Source: Candidatus Propionivibrio dominans (lineage in GTDB: Bacteria; Pseudomonadota; Gammaproteobacteria; Burkholderiales; Rhodocyclaceae). Taken from it: DNA of 64,000 nt. Positions 1-9,441 of this stretch are shown here, piece by piece. The translations under genes and the position numbers were made by a program. The DNA lies in NCBI GenBank assembly GCA_016709335.1, contig JADJNC010000004.1:62001-126000 (forward strand), read 5' to 3'. The number at the start of each line of letters is the position of its first letter. Positions within the stretch are counted from its first letter, which is position 1. The notes below the pieces were generated by a model. That model made no database searches. It was not told where the DNA came from and saw nothing but the letters and a program-made list of their open reading frames with translations.

Positions 1-50
1 TATTTTACGCCAATTAAAACAATGATCAGGGCATGGATGGGGAGCGTCAT
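1..50 (-). CDS. start of a membrane protein, cut by window edge (possibly WbpL/MraY-like)
   Basis: An ATG at 50 reading leftwards gives about 16 hydrophobic residues (MTLPIHALIIVLIGVK) before the window ends. It lies 63 bp downstream of the frameshifted epimerase and on the same strand. In many O-antigen clusters a WbpV-like epimerase is followed by a WbpL-type polyprenyl-phosphate HexNAc-1-phosphate transferase with this kind of hydrophobic start. That identity is a guess from context; too little sequence is present to show any motif. Confidence 0.3.
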   Translation of the reverse strand, partial: MTLPIHALIIVLIGVK

Positions 51-113
51 TGAAACCGGATGTCTCCGCAGGAACGATGGCTGGCGATCTTCGCAACCCA
101 GGCACCCAATCGA

Positions 114-997
114 TCAACGCAGCGTTTTCAGGTAAGCCGGATCAAACTTTCCTGGGCAGTAACCAAAATCGCGCGTCGCGGTGCTGTGGTCAAAGACCAG
201 GTCGGCCTGCATGCGCAAGGCCATGTCGGGTGTGAGGTGAGTGAACTTTGGGTGCAGACGGGCGAGATACACTGCCAACCGATAAATCACGACGGGAACC
301 CGGATAAAGACAGGCCGACGTCCCAGTGTTTCAAATATTCGCCGGACCATGTCAACATAGGCAAGAGTTTCCCCTCCGCTCAAGTTGTAGGCTTTGTTGT
401 AGCTTGCCGGAGCCGCCAGACTTTGCACACAGGCCGTTGCCAGATCGCGTGCATAGACCGGTTGACGACGTCCGCTGGCCGGACCCAGCAAGGGGAAAAA
501 GCCGATTTTGAGAATCAGGCGCGCAATATCAGCCACATTGCGGTCCCCGTCGGCACCGCCATAAATGAGCGTGGGGCGGAAAATCGTCCAAACCATACCC
601 AGGCGCTCGCACTCCGCAACAATATGGTCTTCGGCGGCGATGAGTTTGTCGACGACATCCAGCTCAATGGAACTTGATGATGCCTGCTTGGTAAAACGAC
701 TCGTCGAACTGAAGGCAATGACGCGACGTACGCCACGGGCGTGGAATTTTTCAAGCCATCCCGGTAGTAGCCAAAGGCTTGCCGTGTGGATAAGTGCCTG
801 ACTTCGATTTCCGGGAGGTCGAGTGTCCTGTCGGCAAGATCGATAAAATGCCAAAAGTCACTGGCTTCGCCTGCGCCTGGATTTCTTCCCAGCGCCCTCA
901 CCGTCACACCGTGCTCATGTAGCATCGGTACTAATAGGGAACCGATGATGCTTGTTGCACCCGTAACGAAGATCTCACTTTGCTGGCCTGCCAACAT
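114..997 (-). pseudogene. NAD-dependent epimerase/dehydratase (extended SDR), frameshifted
   Basis: Extended short-chain dehydrogenase/reductase acting on a nucleotide sugar. The N-terminal part starts at ATG 997 with the dinucleotide-binding motif VTGATSIIGSLL and runs to about 800. The rest, from ALIHTASLWLLPGW to the stop at 114, is in another frame, so one base is lost near 795-805. The C-terminal part keeps family features (FSSTSRF, FRPTLIYGGADGDRN, a YARDLA segment). It starts 3 bp after the stop of the upstream GT2-SDR gene, so it belongs to the same operon. WbpK/WbpV-like 4-epimerase or 4-reductase is the likely class; the substrate cannot be read. The catalytic Tyr-x-x-x-Lys position is not clear in the broken region. 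Whether the break is real or a sequencing error is unresolved. Confidence 0.75.
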
Positions 998-1000
998 GGC

Positions 1001-2864
1001 CTATTCAACCCGCCATCGCTGAGCAATTTTCGTCAATTCGGCATCGATCGAAATCGGGGGTTCCCAACCCAGAAGGCGCTGAGACTTCTCAATATCGACC
1101 TGCAGGTTATCGCACAGACGCTGAACCATCTCCTTCTTGCCGAACATGTGCCCCATTGCTCTCAGCAAGAACACCGGCACCGGCAGCAGTCTTGAAGGAA
1201 TACGAAAAGCGGCCGCCGTTTGCCGCAACAAGGCTCTGATCGTCAGGTCTTCACCATCGCTCACGAGGAAAATCTGGTTGACCGCCGCCGGATGGTGCAA
1301 GCAAGTGGTAATGAAGTCGACAAGATTGTCGAGTGCAACCATGCTACGCTGGTTGTAAAGCAATCCGAGCGGTAACGGCACGCCTTTCCTTAACCAGTTC
1401 ATCATCTCATGGAAGTTCGCCTTGACACCTGGTCCATATACCAGTGGGGGCCGGATGATGACGACTTCCAGGCCGGTTTCCCCGGCCACTTGCATCAACG
1501 CCTGCTCTGCCTCAAACTTCGACACCGCGTAAGGATCCAGCGGCTGTGGCTCATTGTCGGCAGTAAATGGCTGACCGAAGGGCGTACTCGCCGTTGACCT
1601 TGACCGAACTGACGAAAACAAAACGCCGCACGCCGGATCGGGCGGCCTGACGAGCCAGGTTCAGGGTAATCGCCACGTTATCGTGGCGAAATTCAGCCAG
1701 CGGATCGGCAGCAGTCTCGTGGATGTGGTGCACGCGCCCGGCCAGATGTACCACGCTGTCGACCCCTGAGAGAGCAGATGCCCAGTTGGTGCTCTCGTCT
1801 AGATTTCCCATTTCAAGATATTGCACGCCAGCCTGCTGCCCGACATCGGGATGACTACGGACCGCCCCCCGGACACGATAGCCCCGGGCAGGAAAATCGG
1901 CACAAACCGCCTGACCAATAAAACCGTTGGCGCCGGTGACGAGTACTCTTCGGCCTGAGCTTAATGCCGTATCTGGCAAAGAATTCCCAATGATGTGTGG
2001 TGCCACCGCTGGCAGTTCGACAGCAGGCTGGCTGCTAAAGACCCCCCCCCATTTGCGCCAATAAAGCCACCCGGACCTGACCGTAACCAGCATGGACTGC
2101 AGCGAGCGGTGCGTATCGCGCGCCCACTGGTGCACAACACGGACGGCCGGCACATAAACTACCCGGGCGACCTTGAGCATTCTCCGACCAATATCCGCAT
2201 CCTCGTAGTGCAGGAAAAAATCCGGGTCAAAGCCCCCGATGGCCTGAAGCGGCGCGGTGCGAAAGAACATGAAACACCCGGTAGGATACTCGATGGGATG
2301 AATCGGTTTCTCATAGTCGCAATCGCGCATCTCGAATTTTTCAACGATAGAACTGAACTTCGTCCTTATCCAAAGTGGAGCGAAACTGCGTAGAAACATG
2401 ATCAGTAGCGTCGGATTGCGTTTGCAAAGGTAATGCCTTTCGCCGTCTTCGCCAAAAACTGCGGGGCATAGTAGCCCGACATCACCGTGATCTTCCATGA
2501 AGCTCACAGCCTCAAGCAATGCATCGGCTTTTACAAAGAGGTCGGGATTGATGATCACATGGTAGTCGGATCGGGCATTTTCGATCACTAGATTGTTGCC
2601 ACGACCATAGCCTACGTTACCCGGCGAGCGCAACAACTGCAGCGACCAGTCTGGTAGCCAAGCCTTGATATCTTCCAGCCAATCGGCCACCTTGTCGTGC
2701 ACGACGCTATCGTTTGAATTATCAACCAGAGTCAGCCCCAACTCGAGCGCGAAATGCTCTCTGGCGAGTCGCCCGGCGTCCTTCAACGCGAGCAAGGCCC
2801 TTTCAACGATCGGCAAGTCAGCCTTGTACAAAACCATCGAAGCACTAATGACCAGTGGTTTCAT
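1001..2864 (-). pseudogene. GT2 glycosyltransferase fused to WbpV/GalE-like epimerase, frameshifted
   Basis: Residues 1 to about 280 are a GT2 (GT-A fold) transferase of the rhamnosyltransferase WbbL type: start MKPLVISASMVLYKADL, NVGYGRGNN and NPDLFV around the nucleotide-sugar site, and GGFDPDFFLHYEDADIGRR with the catalytic-loop ED. After about 25 linker residues a Rossmann SDR begins (RRVLVTGANGFIGQAV) with FVFVSSVKVNGE. One base is then missing near 1587, and the sequence continues in another frame with STPFGQPF, the catalytic YAVSK, RPPLVYGPG, to the stop at 1001. The fusion junction sits right after a run of nine G on this strand (2042-2050), so two separate genes may have been merged by an indel; with ten G the GT2 would stop four residues later. 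It overlaps the upstream acetyltransferase by 20 bp. Likely role: sugar transfer plus C4-epimerisation of a UDP-HexNAc. Confidence 0.8.
2042..2050. repeat. C9/G9 homopolymer at the GT2-epimerase junction
   Basis: Nine consecutive C on the plus strand (nine G in the coding strand) encode the Trp-Gly-Gly-Val at the very end of the GT2 domain, just before the linker to the epimerase. One extra G would bring a TAG stop within four codons. One fewer would run about 28 codons out of frame and then stop. Runs of this length can slip, so this is either a phase-variable switch or a sequencing-prone site. Confidence 0.7.
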
Positions 2865-3417
2865 GTTCGGTCTCTGGTTTATCCGTCACTTGCCGCTCGA
2901 TGATCGTTGCGGGAACACCTACAGCCACCGCATAGGCTGGAACGTCGCAAAGTACCACCGCGTTGGCGCCGATCCTGGCATGGTCACCGACCGTGATGCG
3001 CCCGATCAATTTGGCACCTGCACCCATGAATACATCATTGCCGATGACGGGCCGCTCAGACAAGGTAAAACCCATCTCGGGATCGCTCTTTCCAAGGGTC
3101 ACGCCTTGCATGATGGTGCAGTTGTCGCCAATTCGCTCCGCGCCTATTACGGTGCCCACAGTATGCGGCAGGAACAGCCCGCCACCGATCTGCACCTGCG
3201 GCGATACCTCGATGCCGAAGAAAACGACATTGAGTATCGAAAATATTTTCGCGATGAATCCGAGGTGGTGCACGTGAAAAAATTCCGTGAGGCGCAATAG
3301 CACCACCGGCACCATGCGCGGATTGAAACAGGTGACGAGCAACATCAAGCTCGTTACGGTTCCACAGTGCCCCCGCAAGGAGCAATAACGCTCGATATCA
3401 GACCTCAATTTTTTCAC
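2845..3417 (-). CDS. serine acetyltransferase-like hexapeptide-repeat O-acetyltransferase
   Basis: 190-residue left-handed beta-helix acyltransferase related to CysE but shorter and lacking the long CysE N-terminal helical domain. The hexapeptide repeats run through about residues 70-165 (VQIGGGLFLPHTVGTVIG, DNCTIMQGVTLG, RPVIGNDVFMGAGAKLIG, DHARIGANAVV, VGVPATI). His-84 in LPHTVG corresponds to the CysE catalytic histidine region. A short hydrophobic stretch lies at about residues 20-60. In a glycan cluster, between wzx and a GT2, it most likely O-acetylates a sugar of the repeat unit; a serine-biosynthetic role is less likely. Its start overlaps the wzx 3' end by 20 bp and its own end overlaps the next GT2 gene by 20 bp, which suggests coupled translation. 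Confidence 0.85.
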   Translation of the reverse strand: MKKLRSDIERYCSLRGHCGTVTSLMLLVTCFNPRMVPVVLLRLTEFFHVHHLGFIAKIFSILNVVFFGIEVSPQVQIGGGLFLPHTVGTVIGAERIGDNCTIMQGVTLGKSDPEMGFTLSERPVIGNDVFMGAGAKLIGRITVGDHARIGANAVVLCDVPAYAVAVGVPATIIERQVTDKPETEHETTGH

Positions 3418-4867
3418 GGGAGACTTTCCTGTAGGCGAAGAACGCTACACCGCTGACGGCCAGACCGATGACCATACACAACCCTGTCGCAAGCTCCGAG
3501 TATACCTGTTGCGGTCCGGCAGACGACACGGCCAGATAGAACAGCGGCAAGGTACCCGCCACAATGAGCGGCCATATATGGCGTCGTCGCATGAGGTGGT
3601 TTTTCAGATGCGCATATTCAATAACGAATAAAAGATAAAGAAAGTTCGGCAACACAAAAGCCCAGCTTAGCGCTTCCAGAGACTGGAAGTTGTCGAGCGC
3701 ATAACGCGTCGTCGCTAGCAGTAAAAGATTGAGGGCCAGATCCGAAAGCAGCAACATACGCGAATTTCTCGTTGCCAGAATCATGGTGCCGTAGACCCAG
3801 GAGGCACTCCGGAATATCACCGCTATGACCAGCACCATCAAGACCTGGCCGGAAGCCTGGAACTCTGGGCTATAAAGCAGGTTGATCAGGGGTTCCTTAA
3901 ACAGTACCAGCGCATGACAGATCAGGATGCTGGCGCCCAATACCAGGTAGACCGTCTTGAGCATGCAGGCCTTCTGGCTTTCGGGGCGGGTTGCGGCCGT
4001 CAGTAGCGGCAGATAAATGGCGCTGCAAGCCGTAAGGAACAAGGTGGTGTAGTTGAACGTCAAGGTCCAGCCAGCATCAAACAGGCCTGCAAAAGCCAGT
4101 CCTTTGGCTTCGATCATCCACGAGCGAATCAGCAGCAAAGCGACAGTTGTCGACAGCGCCGCAACGAGGTTGGACAGCGCAAAGCGAAGAAAAATGCGAG
4201 TCTCCGCCTTCGACAACGCCCCCATTGGCAAGGAAGCCGTGAGTTTGTGCAAGCGCGACACCCCGAATGCGCCCACAAGGTAAGTCACGCCAAAACAGAG
4301 CACAAATGACCCAGCCAGAAGTCGTGGATCCGGCGACAGATGCCACCACCAGGCGCCGGCCAGCAGCATCACCAGCACCGCAGGGCCGGTAATTTGCGCC
4401 AGAGCCAGACAGGGGTAAGAGCGATAACCGTTGAGCACAGCCAGGGAATAAGTGCCACCCACGTTGAGTAATACGGCCAGCGCCAGCCAGCGCACAGTCG
4501 AAACCATTTCCGGCGCATTGGCCGACAAGAGAAATTGCGTCAGCGGTTGCGCTGCAGCAATTATCATCAGAACGACTCCAGCGCCTGACATGCCAATGAG
4601 CTGGGCAGCCGTAGAGCGAAACGGCCGGCGTAAAGTCTCGTCATGGCGTTCGGCCAAGCCTTGTACCACTGAATTGGTACCACCGAAAGTGGCGCCCACG
4701 GTCGCCGCCTGTGCCATCTGCCTGAGCTGCGAAAACAGCCCGACGCCTTCTGGCCCCATCCAGTAGGCAATCACCTTGAAACTGAGCAGCCACAAGAAAG
4801 CCGAGCCAAAAACGCCGGCCATGCTAACCAGAACCCCACTTTTCAGGCTTGAGGAGAATACCTGCAT
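3398..4867 (-). CDS. wzx: Wzx-type O-antigen flippase
   Basis: 489-residue polytopic inner-membrane protein of the polysaccharide transporter (MOP/PST) superfamily, about 12-14 hydrophobic segments. The N-terminus (SGVLVSMAGVFGSAFLWLLSFKVIAYWMGPEGVGLFSQLRQM) is typical of O-antigen translocases, with the glycine-rich first helix and the PEGVG loop. It flips undecaprenyl-pyrophosphate-linked repeat units to the periplasm. It sits 15 bp downstream of the Wzy-like gene, as expected for a Wzx/Wzy-dependent locus, and overlaps the downstream acetyltransferase. Family assignment is firm; the substrate is unknown. Confidence 0.9.
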   Translation of the reverse strand: MQVFSSSLKSGVLVSMAGVFGSAFLWLLSFKVIAYWMGPEGVGLFSQLRQMAQAATVGATFGGTNSVVQGLAERHDETLRRPFRSTAAQLIGMSGAGVVLMIIAAAQPLTQFLLSANAPEMVSTVRWLALAVLLNVGGTYSLAVLNGYRSYPCLALAQITGPAVLVMLLAGAWWWHLSPDPRLLAGSFVLCFGVTYLVGAFGVSRLHKLTASLPMGALSKAETRIFLRFALSNLVAALSTTVALLLIRSWMIEAKGLAFAGLFDAGWTLTFNYTTLFLTACSAIYLPLLTAATRPESQKACMLKTVYLVLGASILICHALVLFKEPLINLLYSPEFQASGQVLMVLVIAVIFRSASWVYGTMILATRNSRMLLLSDLALNLLLLATTRYALDNFQSLEALSWAFVLPNFLYLLFVIEYAHLKNHLMRRRHIWPLIVAGTLPLFYLAVSSAGPQQVYSELATGLCMVIGLAVSGVAFFAYRKVSREKIEV

Positions 4868-4882
4868 GTGGCAATGGCGGGG

Positions 4883-6287
4883 CTAGGTGCCCTGCCTGGA
4901 CACCGGTCGAAAGCGCAGGCGTGTCAGCAAAAAGCCCCACAGGAAATAGGCAAAAATTCCTGGATAGGGTTGCCGTAATGTCACCTTTAAATTGCTATCA
5001 ACCAACACCATAAATGCCACAAGCCCTACAAGCCACCATGTTTCGGCTGGAAAGGTTTTGCGAAAACACCAAACCTGTTGCATGGTGAATCCGATAAGTG
5101 CAATCACGGGCAGCAAGGCTATCAGCCCAAAGTTATAAACTAGATCAATATACCAATTATGGGGACTGGTCCTGACTTCTCTTGGTAGAGGCTTCGCATG
5201 TCCGAACACCAGCGTACGGTCGCTCTCAATGATTCCCTTAAAATACATTTTCCAATCAACAAGGCGTTCCGCAAGATTGGCGGGCATTTTCCCTTCAGAC
5301 GCTAATTGGAAACTTTAACGCGTACTGGCTATCCCAACCATCGCCCTTGACCAGCGCTTTTCCTTCAGACAATTCCAGCGCTTTTCCTTCAGAGAATTCC
5401 AGCGCATTTCCTTCAGAGAATTCTAGAAACTCTCCCGCGGACTGCATGCTTTTCACCAGCGCTTTGAACTTACCAACGTACTGCTCATCGATGCAGCTTC
5501 TACTCTTGGCACAGTCATAATATAGGCTCATGGTTACGAAGATAATAATAGCTCCGCCGCCAAGTACTAGTAGATCAATGAGTGTTTTTGTTTTGAGTCG
5601 ATACATTCTCCACAAAAAAAATAGAGCAATAAATCCGCTATAAAGTCCGATCGCCAGAGTGGATGCGCTCGCGATCACGTAAACGCTCATTGATATCGTC
5701 AGAAACCGCAACAAAGCCTTGTGCTCATCCCACAAACTTACGATGACCAGGCAGAAAGCCACCACAAAAACAACTGGTACAAATTGAAAGTGCTGGTAAA
5801 TACTAAACACATAAAGGTGATAGGTCAGCATCCATTTTTGTTGCCACCATCCCAACAAGAGTTGTAAAGGAACCAACAACACCAGCACCCACATGAACGC
5901 TCTTGGAATGATGCCCTTCTCATCACTTACCATCTGACCGAAAACCAAAGCCATGGTTGGTAGAAGGAATTGCGCTGCGATAATTAACTTTCGCCTTTCG
6001 ATATCGAAGCTTTCAGTCGCGAATATCAGAGACAACAAGATGGCGGCTGCAAGCGCAGAGATGAATATAATCGCCAGTGAGGCTTGGCGATAATTTCTGA
6101 AAAACACAATCATTCCAAAAACACACGCGCCAATCGAAATTGGTAATGGTAATCTATCGAGCAAGCCGCCTGAGTCAGTGACATTGACTACGTTGTTATA
6201 TATGCCACCGTTGAATTGAATGAACAGTGGGAAAAGCAAGGTTATGGCAATGAGCCAAAGCATCAAATTTTTGGTTCTGTATTGCAT
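4883..6287 (-). pseudogene. wzy: Wzy/O-antigen ligase-like polymerase, frameshifted, with tandem repeat
   Basis: Polytopic protein of the O-antigen ligase/polymerase (Wzy_C) type. The first 330 residues (from ATG 6287) hold about nine hydrophobic helices, then a hydrophilic stretch with three tandem copies of an 8-residue unit (SEGKALEF-like). This frame stops at 5295. The downstream frame continues SEGKMPANLAERLVDWKMYF, GHAKPLP, SPHNWYIDLVYNFGLIAL and two further helices to 4883. The hallmark periplasmic loop (HNWYID) and the last helices are therefore in the second frame; a one-base indel near 5290-5300 accounts for it. A complete protein would be about 465 residues, usual for the family. 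It lies directly upstream of wzx. The repeat is in the predicted large periplasmic loop. Confidence 0.8.
5351..5422. repeat. three 24-bp tandem repeats inside wzy
   Basis: Three head-to-tail 24-bp units (5351-5374, 5375-5398, 5399-5422) differ from each other at one or two bases. Each encodes eight residues in frame (LE[FL]SEG[KN]A). A partial further copy (SEGKM) follows on the far side of the frameshift near 5290. The period is a multiple of three, so gain or loss of units would change loop length without a frameshift. Confidence 0.9.
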
Positions 6288-6466
6288 AAAAAAGTAGTTG
6301 ACCCGTTGATTGTGGCATTAATTCCGTGGCAGTATCTGGCACCCAGCGACTTGACTTTCTCAATCCGCAATACGCTACTTCGGGAAGGCAGGCAAAGAAT
6401 ATCGCATCGGAACCCTTACCCCTAGCGAATACTACAGATGATGTCGTCACCTAGCTGTTCTGCTAC

Positions 6467-7225
6467 TTACCTATCGAATGAGCGGATTACATTTCTTATT
6501 CTTTTGTATAAGAAGTAAGTAGCATTCTGATAATTTTTATCTGATAGAAATACATACAATGGGGATAATAATGAATAAAAAGTTTTAATCTTCAGATAGC
6601 TTTGTAAATCTGTTTGCTTGCGAACTTCTGTGGATTTTTCAATGGCGGTGTTAAAAAACGATTCGATGGCTTTGACATCTATTTTCTTGGTACCCATTAA
6701 TCCATAAAAATACAAATCCTTGGTTAAATCATTGACATAAAATCGATGCGAAACGAACCACTTGTCAAGATCGAAATTATTTTCAAAATCGTCGATACCT
6801 AAATTCATGTAGTAGCTATTATCACTTGAAGATGTCCCGGGCGATGAATACGGATCGGTTCTAAAAGTACCATGCTCAGGTCGGCCTATCGTTGCGCATG
6901 TAAATATCACAATCCCATTGTCGTCTGCCAGATTGATCATGTTAATAAAGGTCTCAATCCAATCTGAATTATGCTCGAATGACTCCACAGATAGAACAAT
7001 ATCGAATTTATGATCACTGACATATAAGTGTCCTTTAGACACGACATCCACGGAAGGTCCAGGAATCAAATCAACTCCAATATATTCCTGTGCATCTTTA
7101 AAATTCGACCTGACTGATCCGTTCACATCATAGCTGCCAATTTCAAGAACTCTCGGCCGCTTGTAAAACGGCTCAATGGAGGACATGAAATTATTCAAAA
7201 AGGTATTAACTTCTATGTGCGCCAA
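6467..7225 (-). CDS. class I SAM-dependent methyltransferase, AT-rich
   Basis: 252 residues. The SAM-binding core is visible: PRVLEIGSYDVNGSVR (motif I), YIGVDLIPGPSVDVV (acidic end of beta 2), FDIVLSVESFEHN (motif IV region) and NGIVIFTCATIGRPEHG. A GTFRTDPYSSPG loop after strand 5 is typical of glycan-associated methyltransferases. The C-terminal 100 residues are rich in Tyr, Phe and Lys. Base composition is clearly more AT-rich than both neighbours, pointing to separate acquisition. It likely methylates a sugar of the surface glycan; no substrate can be named. Gaps of about 180 bp upstream of wzy and 92 bp from the sugar transferase flank it, so it is less tightly coupled than other genes here. 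Confidence 0.8.
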   Translation of the reverse strand: MAHIEVNTFLNNFMSSIEPFYKRPRVLEIGSYDVNGSVRSNFKDAQEYIGVDLIPGPSVDVVSKGHLYVSDHKFDIVLSVESFEHNSDWIETFINMINLADDNGIVIFTCATIGRPEHGTFRTDPYSSPGTSSSDNSYYMNLGIDDFENNFDLDKWFVSHRFYVNDLTKDLYFYGLMGTKKIDVKAIESFFNTAIEKSTEVRKQTDLQSYLKIKTFYSLLSPLYVFLSDKNYQNATYFLYKRIRNVIRSFDR

Positions 7226-7317
7226 AATATAAACTCCTGACTTAAATACATCGGACTCACGTCAATTTTGACCAGACAAATGATTTTTAATGTCTGCTCT
7301 TCATCTCCAGCCCATCG

Positions 7318-7878
7318 TTAGTGCGTTATGCCATCGCGCTTTACCACCTTGATTGCCGTTTTCCAGATGATCAGGCAATCAAACCAAAAAGAACGCCGTT
7401 GCATGTACTCGACATCCAGCGCAACTTTTTCCGGGATCGGCAGCTCATCTCGACCGTTTATCTGCGCCCAGCCGGTCAAACCTGGCAATAGTTTGTGAAC
7501 GCCATGTTTCGTACGTAACTCGACAAGGTCATGCTGGTTGTATAGCGCCGGCCGCGGCCCGACAAAACTCATGTCGCCGACGATGATGCTCCACAACTGT
7601 GGCAACTCATCCAGACTGGTCTTGCGCAAGAAAGGGCCGATCGGAGTCAGGTAGCTTCCTGCGTTACTCAGCAAGTGGGTAGCAACAGCCGGCGTTTCGA
7701 TTCGCATACTACGGAACTTTGGCATTTTGAAGATCCTGTTATCCCGGCCAACTCGATCCGACCAGTAAAGTGCCGGACCTTTCGAGGTAGCCCGTACCAG
7801 AAAGGCCACACAAATCACTGGCAAAACCAGAATGAACGAGGCAATCAAGGCCAAAGTAAAATCAAGGAATCGCTTCAC
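7318..7878 (-). CDS. initiating sugar phosphotransferase (short WbaP/WcaJ/PglC-like)
   Basis: 186-residue bacterial sugar transferase that moves a sugar-1-phosphate from a nucleotide sugar to undecaprenyl phosphate, the first step of repeat-unit assembly. One N-terminal membrane segment (about residues 5-30), then the family signatures MPKFRSMR, KTSLDELPQLWSIIVGDMSFVGPRPAL and PGLTGWAQINGRDELP. The length fits the short monotopic (PglC-like) class without the extra N-terminal helices of WbaP. It starts at GTG 7878, overlapping the stop of the small upstream ORF. Placement beside a WbuB-like glycosyltransferase is common in O-antigen loci. Confidence 0.92.
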   Translation of the reverse strand: MKRFLDFTLALIASFILVLPVICVAFLVRATSKGPALYWSDRVGRDNRIFKMPKFRSMRIETPAVATHLLSNAGSYLTPIGPFLRKTSLDELPQLWSIIVGDMSFVGPRPALYNQHDLVELRTKHGVHKLLPGLTGWAQINGRDELPIPEKVALDVEYMQRRSFWFDCLIIWKTAIKVVKRDGITH

Positions 7879-8060
7879 GTCAATCGCATTTCCGACAAAC
7901 CTGCCCCCAGCGATACAAGCGCCTGCCAGTCGAGTATCCGATCAATATGCACGACAATACCAGGCAAGTTCCTGCTTGCGCTCTTTAAACCACTTAGCTT
8001 TGCTTCCAGCACGTACCTATTAAAACCATCATGATTAGCAATGAAGTTCAACTTCCCCAT
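7875..8060 (-). CDS. small hypothetical ORF between a GT4 gene and the sugar transferase
   Basis: 61 codons from ATG 8060, bounded by a TAA 12 nt upstream. The TGA stop overlaps the GTG start of the sugar transferase, which favours translation. The predicted product starts MGKLNFIANHDGFNRYVLEA and has no motif I recognise. The 155 bp between it and the GT4 gene are unassigned; one minus-strand frame there is open for about 45 codons without a good start. It could be the C-terminal remnant of a longer decayed gene. Confidence 0.3.
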   Translation of the reverse strand: MGKLNFIANHDGFNRYVLEAKLSGLKSASRNLPGIVVHIDRILDWQALVSLGAGLSEMRLT

Positions 8061-8215
8061 GATTCTGTCATGTTACAGCACTCTTTTCGGCTCATATCCC
8101 TAGGCCAGGCTTCGCGCTCAACCCGGAGAAAGGCAGATTCCAGAATATTAAAAGCCTTTTTGAATTACGGCATTCGCCGGAGTGACAAGCTAATCTGGCT
8201 GTCTAATGAAAGAAA

Positions 8216-9441
8216 CTAGTTTAGAGCAATATCGTTGAAGTGCGCCACAAGTTCAGCCACCCGATCCGGCAGATAAAAATTATCCATAAAATATTTGCGA
8301 CCATTCATGCCAAGGCGAGCACGCTCTGCAGGTTGCATTTCGTAAAGTCTCAGCACCGCTTTCGCCAAGGCCGGGGCATCGCCTGCAGGGCAAGAAAGAC
8401 CGGCATTCGCCTTGCCTATAATATTAGCTGACTCTCCATTGCTGCTTACGATTATCGGCTTCCCTGCCGCCAGGTAACTTTGCAGTTTGCTCGGAATCGT
8501 TGCCGAAAGAGCAGGATCGTCACGCAAGGACATGAGCAACACTGAAGACGATGCATAGATCGAAGCCATTTTATCGGGAGAAACACGCCCTATCATTACG
8601 ACGTTCGCCAATTTGTTTTCACTAATACTTTTGCTTATGGCCTCAGCCATACTGCCGCTGCCAATCAAATAGAATCTGATGTTCTGAACGTTCTGCACCA
8701 TTCTGGCGGCCTCGATTATTGTTTCACAAGACTGGGCTGTACCGATGTTGCCTGCGAATAAGATGGAAAAACTTTGACCGACATCTTGAGCCAGAGCAGA
8801 CTCCTGACCAGCCCCCACTGTTTCCACTGAAACATCTTCCGCCGAATTCGGGAAAAACCGTATTTTTTCCTTAGGGATTTCCATGCTCTCGATCGATCTT
8901 CGAAAAGCCTCCGACTGGATCAAAATCGAATCGGAGCAACGGTAGATATGCCCCACAAGCATTCCAACGATGCGCAATAACCACCGATTTTTTACGAACT
9001 CTGTCGCCTGCAATGCTTCCGGCCATAAGTCCTGTACCCAGAGTACAAGCGGAACATGTTTAAGCCAGGCGACAAAATCGCCGGTAGCGCTTGCAAAAGT
9101 GGAGAAGGCGCATAAACAAACACGATATCGAATTTTTTACCGCGCAAGGCAAATGGTGCAAACAGGTAGCCTGAAATGATGAATGAGAGATAGTTTAACG
9201 CCAGCCCTTTGGCCGTTCCAAAACCTCGTTCCTTGAGCGGAACCCGGATTACATCGAACCCTGAAAATTTTTCTCGATACACCCCGCCAGCCTTGTAGCC
9301 CGGAAACAATTTACCTTCGGGATAATTCGGCTTGCCTGTCAATACGGTTACTTTGACACCCTGCTCAAACAATGCCCGTGCAACGCTGTTGATGTGGAAG
9401 TTCTCAGGCCAGAAATACTGGGTCCAAATCAATACCTTCAT
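8216..9441 (-). pseudogene. WbuB-like GT4 glycosyltransferase, frameshifted
   Basis: The N-terminal 130 residues start at ATG 9441 (MKVLIWTQYFWPENFHINS, then GKPNYPEGKLFPGY), hallmarks of WbuB-type GT4 enzymes. The frame is lost near 9065. The next frame continues with HVPLVLWVQDLWPEAL and the C-terminal half: LFAGNIGTAQSCETIIEAA, IGRVSPDKMASIYASS, LQSYLAAGKPIIVSSNGE (the EX7E-like acceptor region). Joined, the protein would be about 405 residues, normal for the family. WbuB enzymes add an L-FucNAc-type sugar to the lipid-linked first sugar, which would fit the UDP-6-deoxyhexosamine genes at 41-44 kb; this link is inference. The ATG overlaps the stop of the preceding GT4 gene (ATGA). Confidence 0.8.

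Noticed and set aside
5351..5422. CRISPR-like repeat
   Set aside because: Only three 24-bp units with no spacers, in frame inside a gene; a tandem coding repeat.
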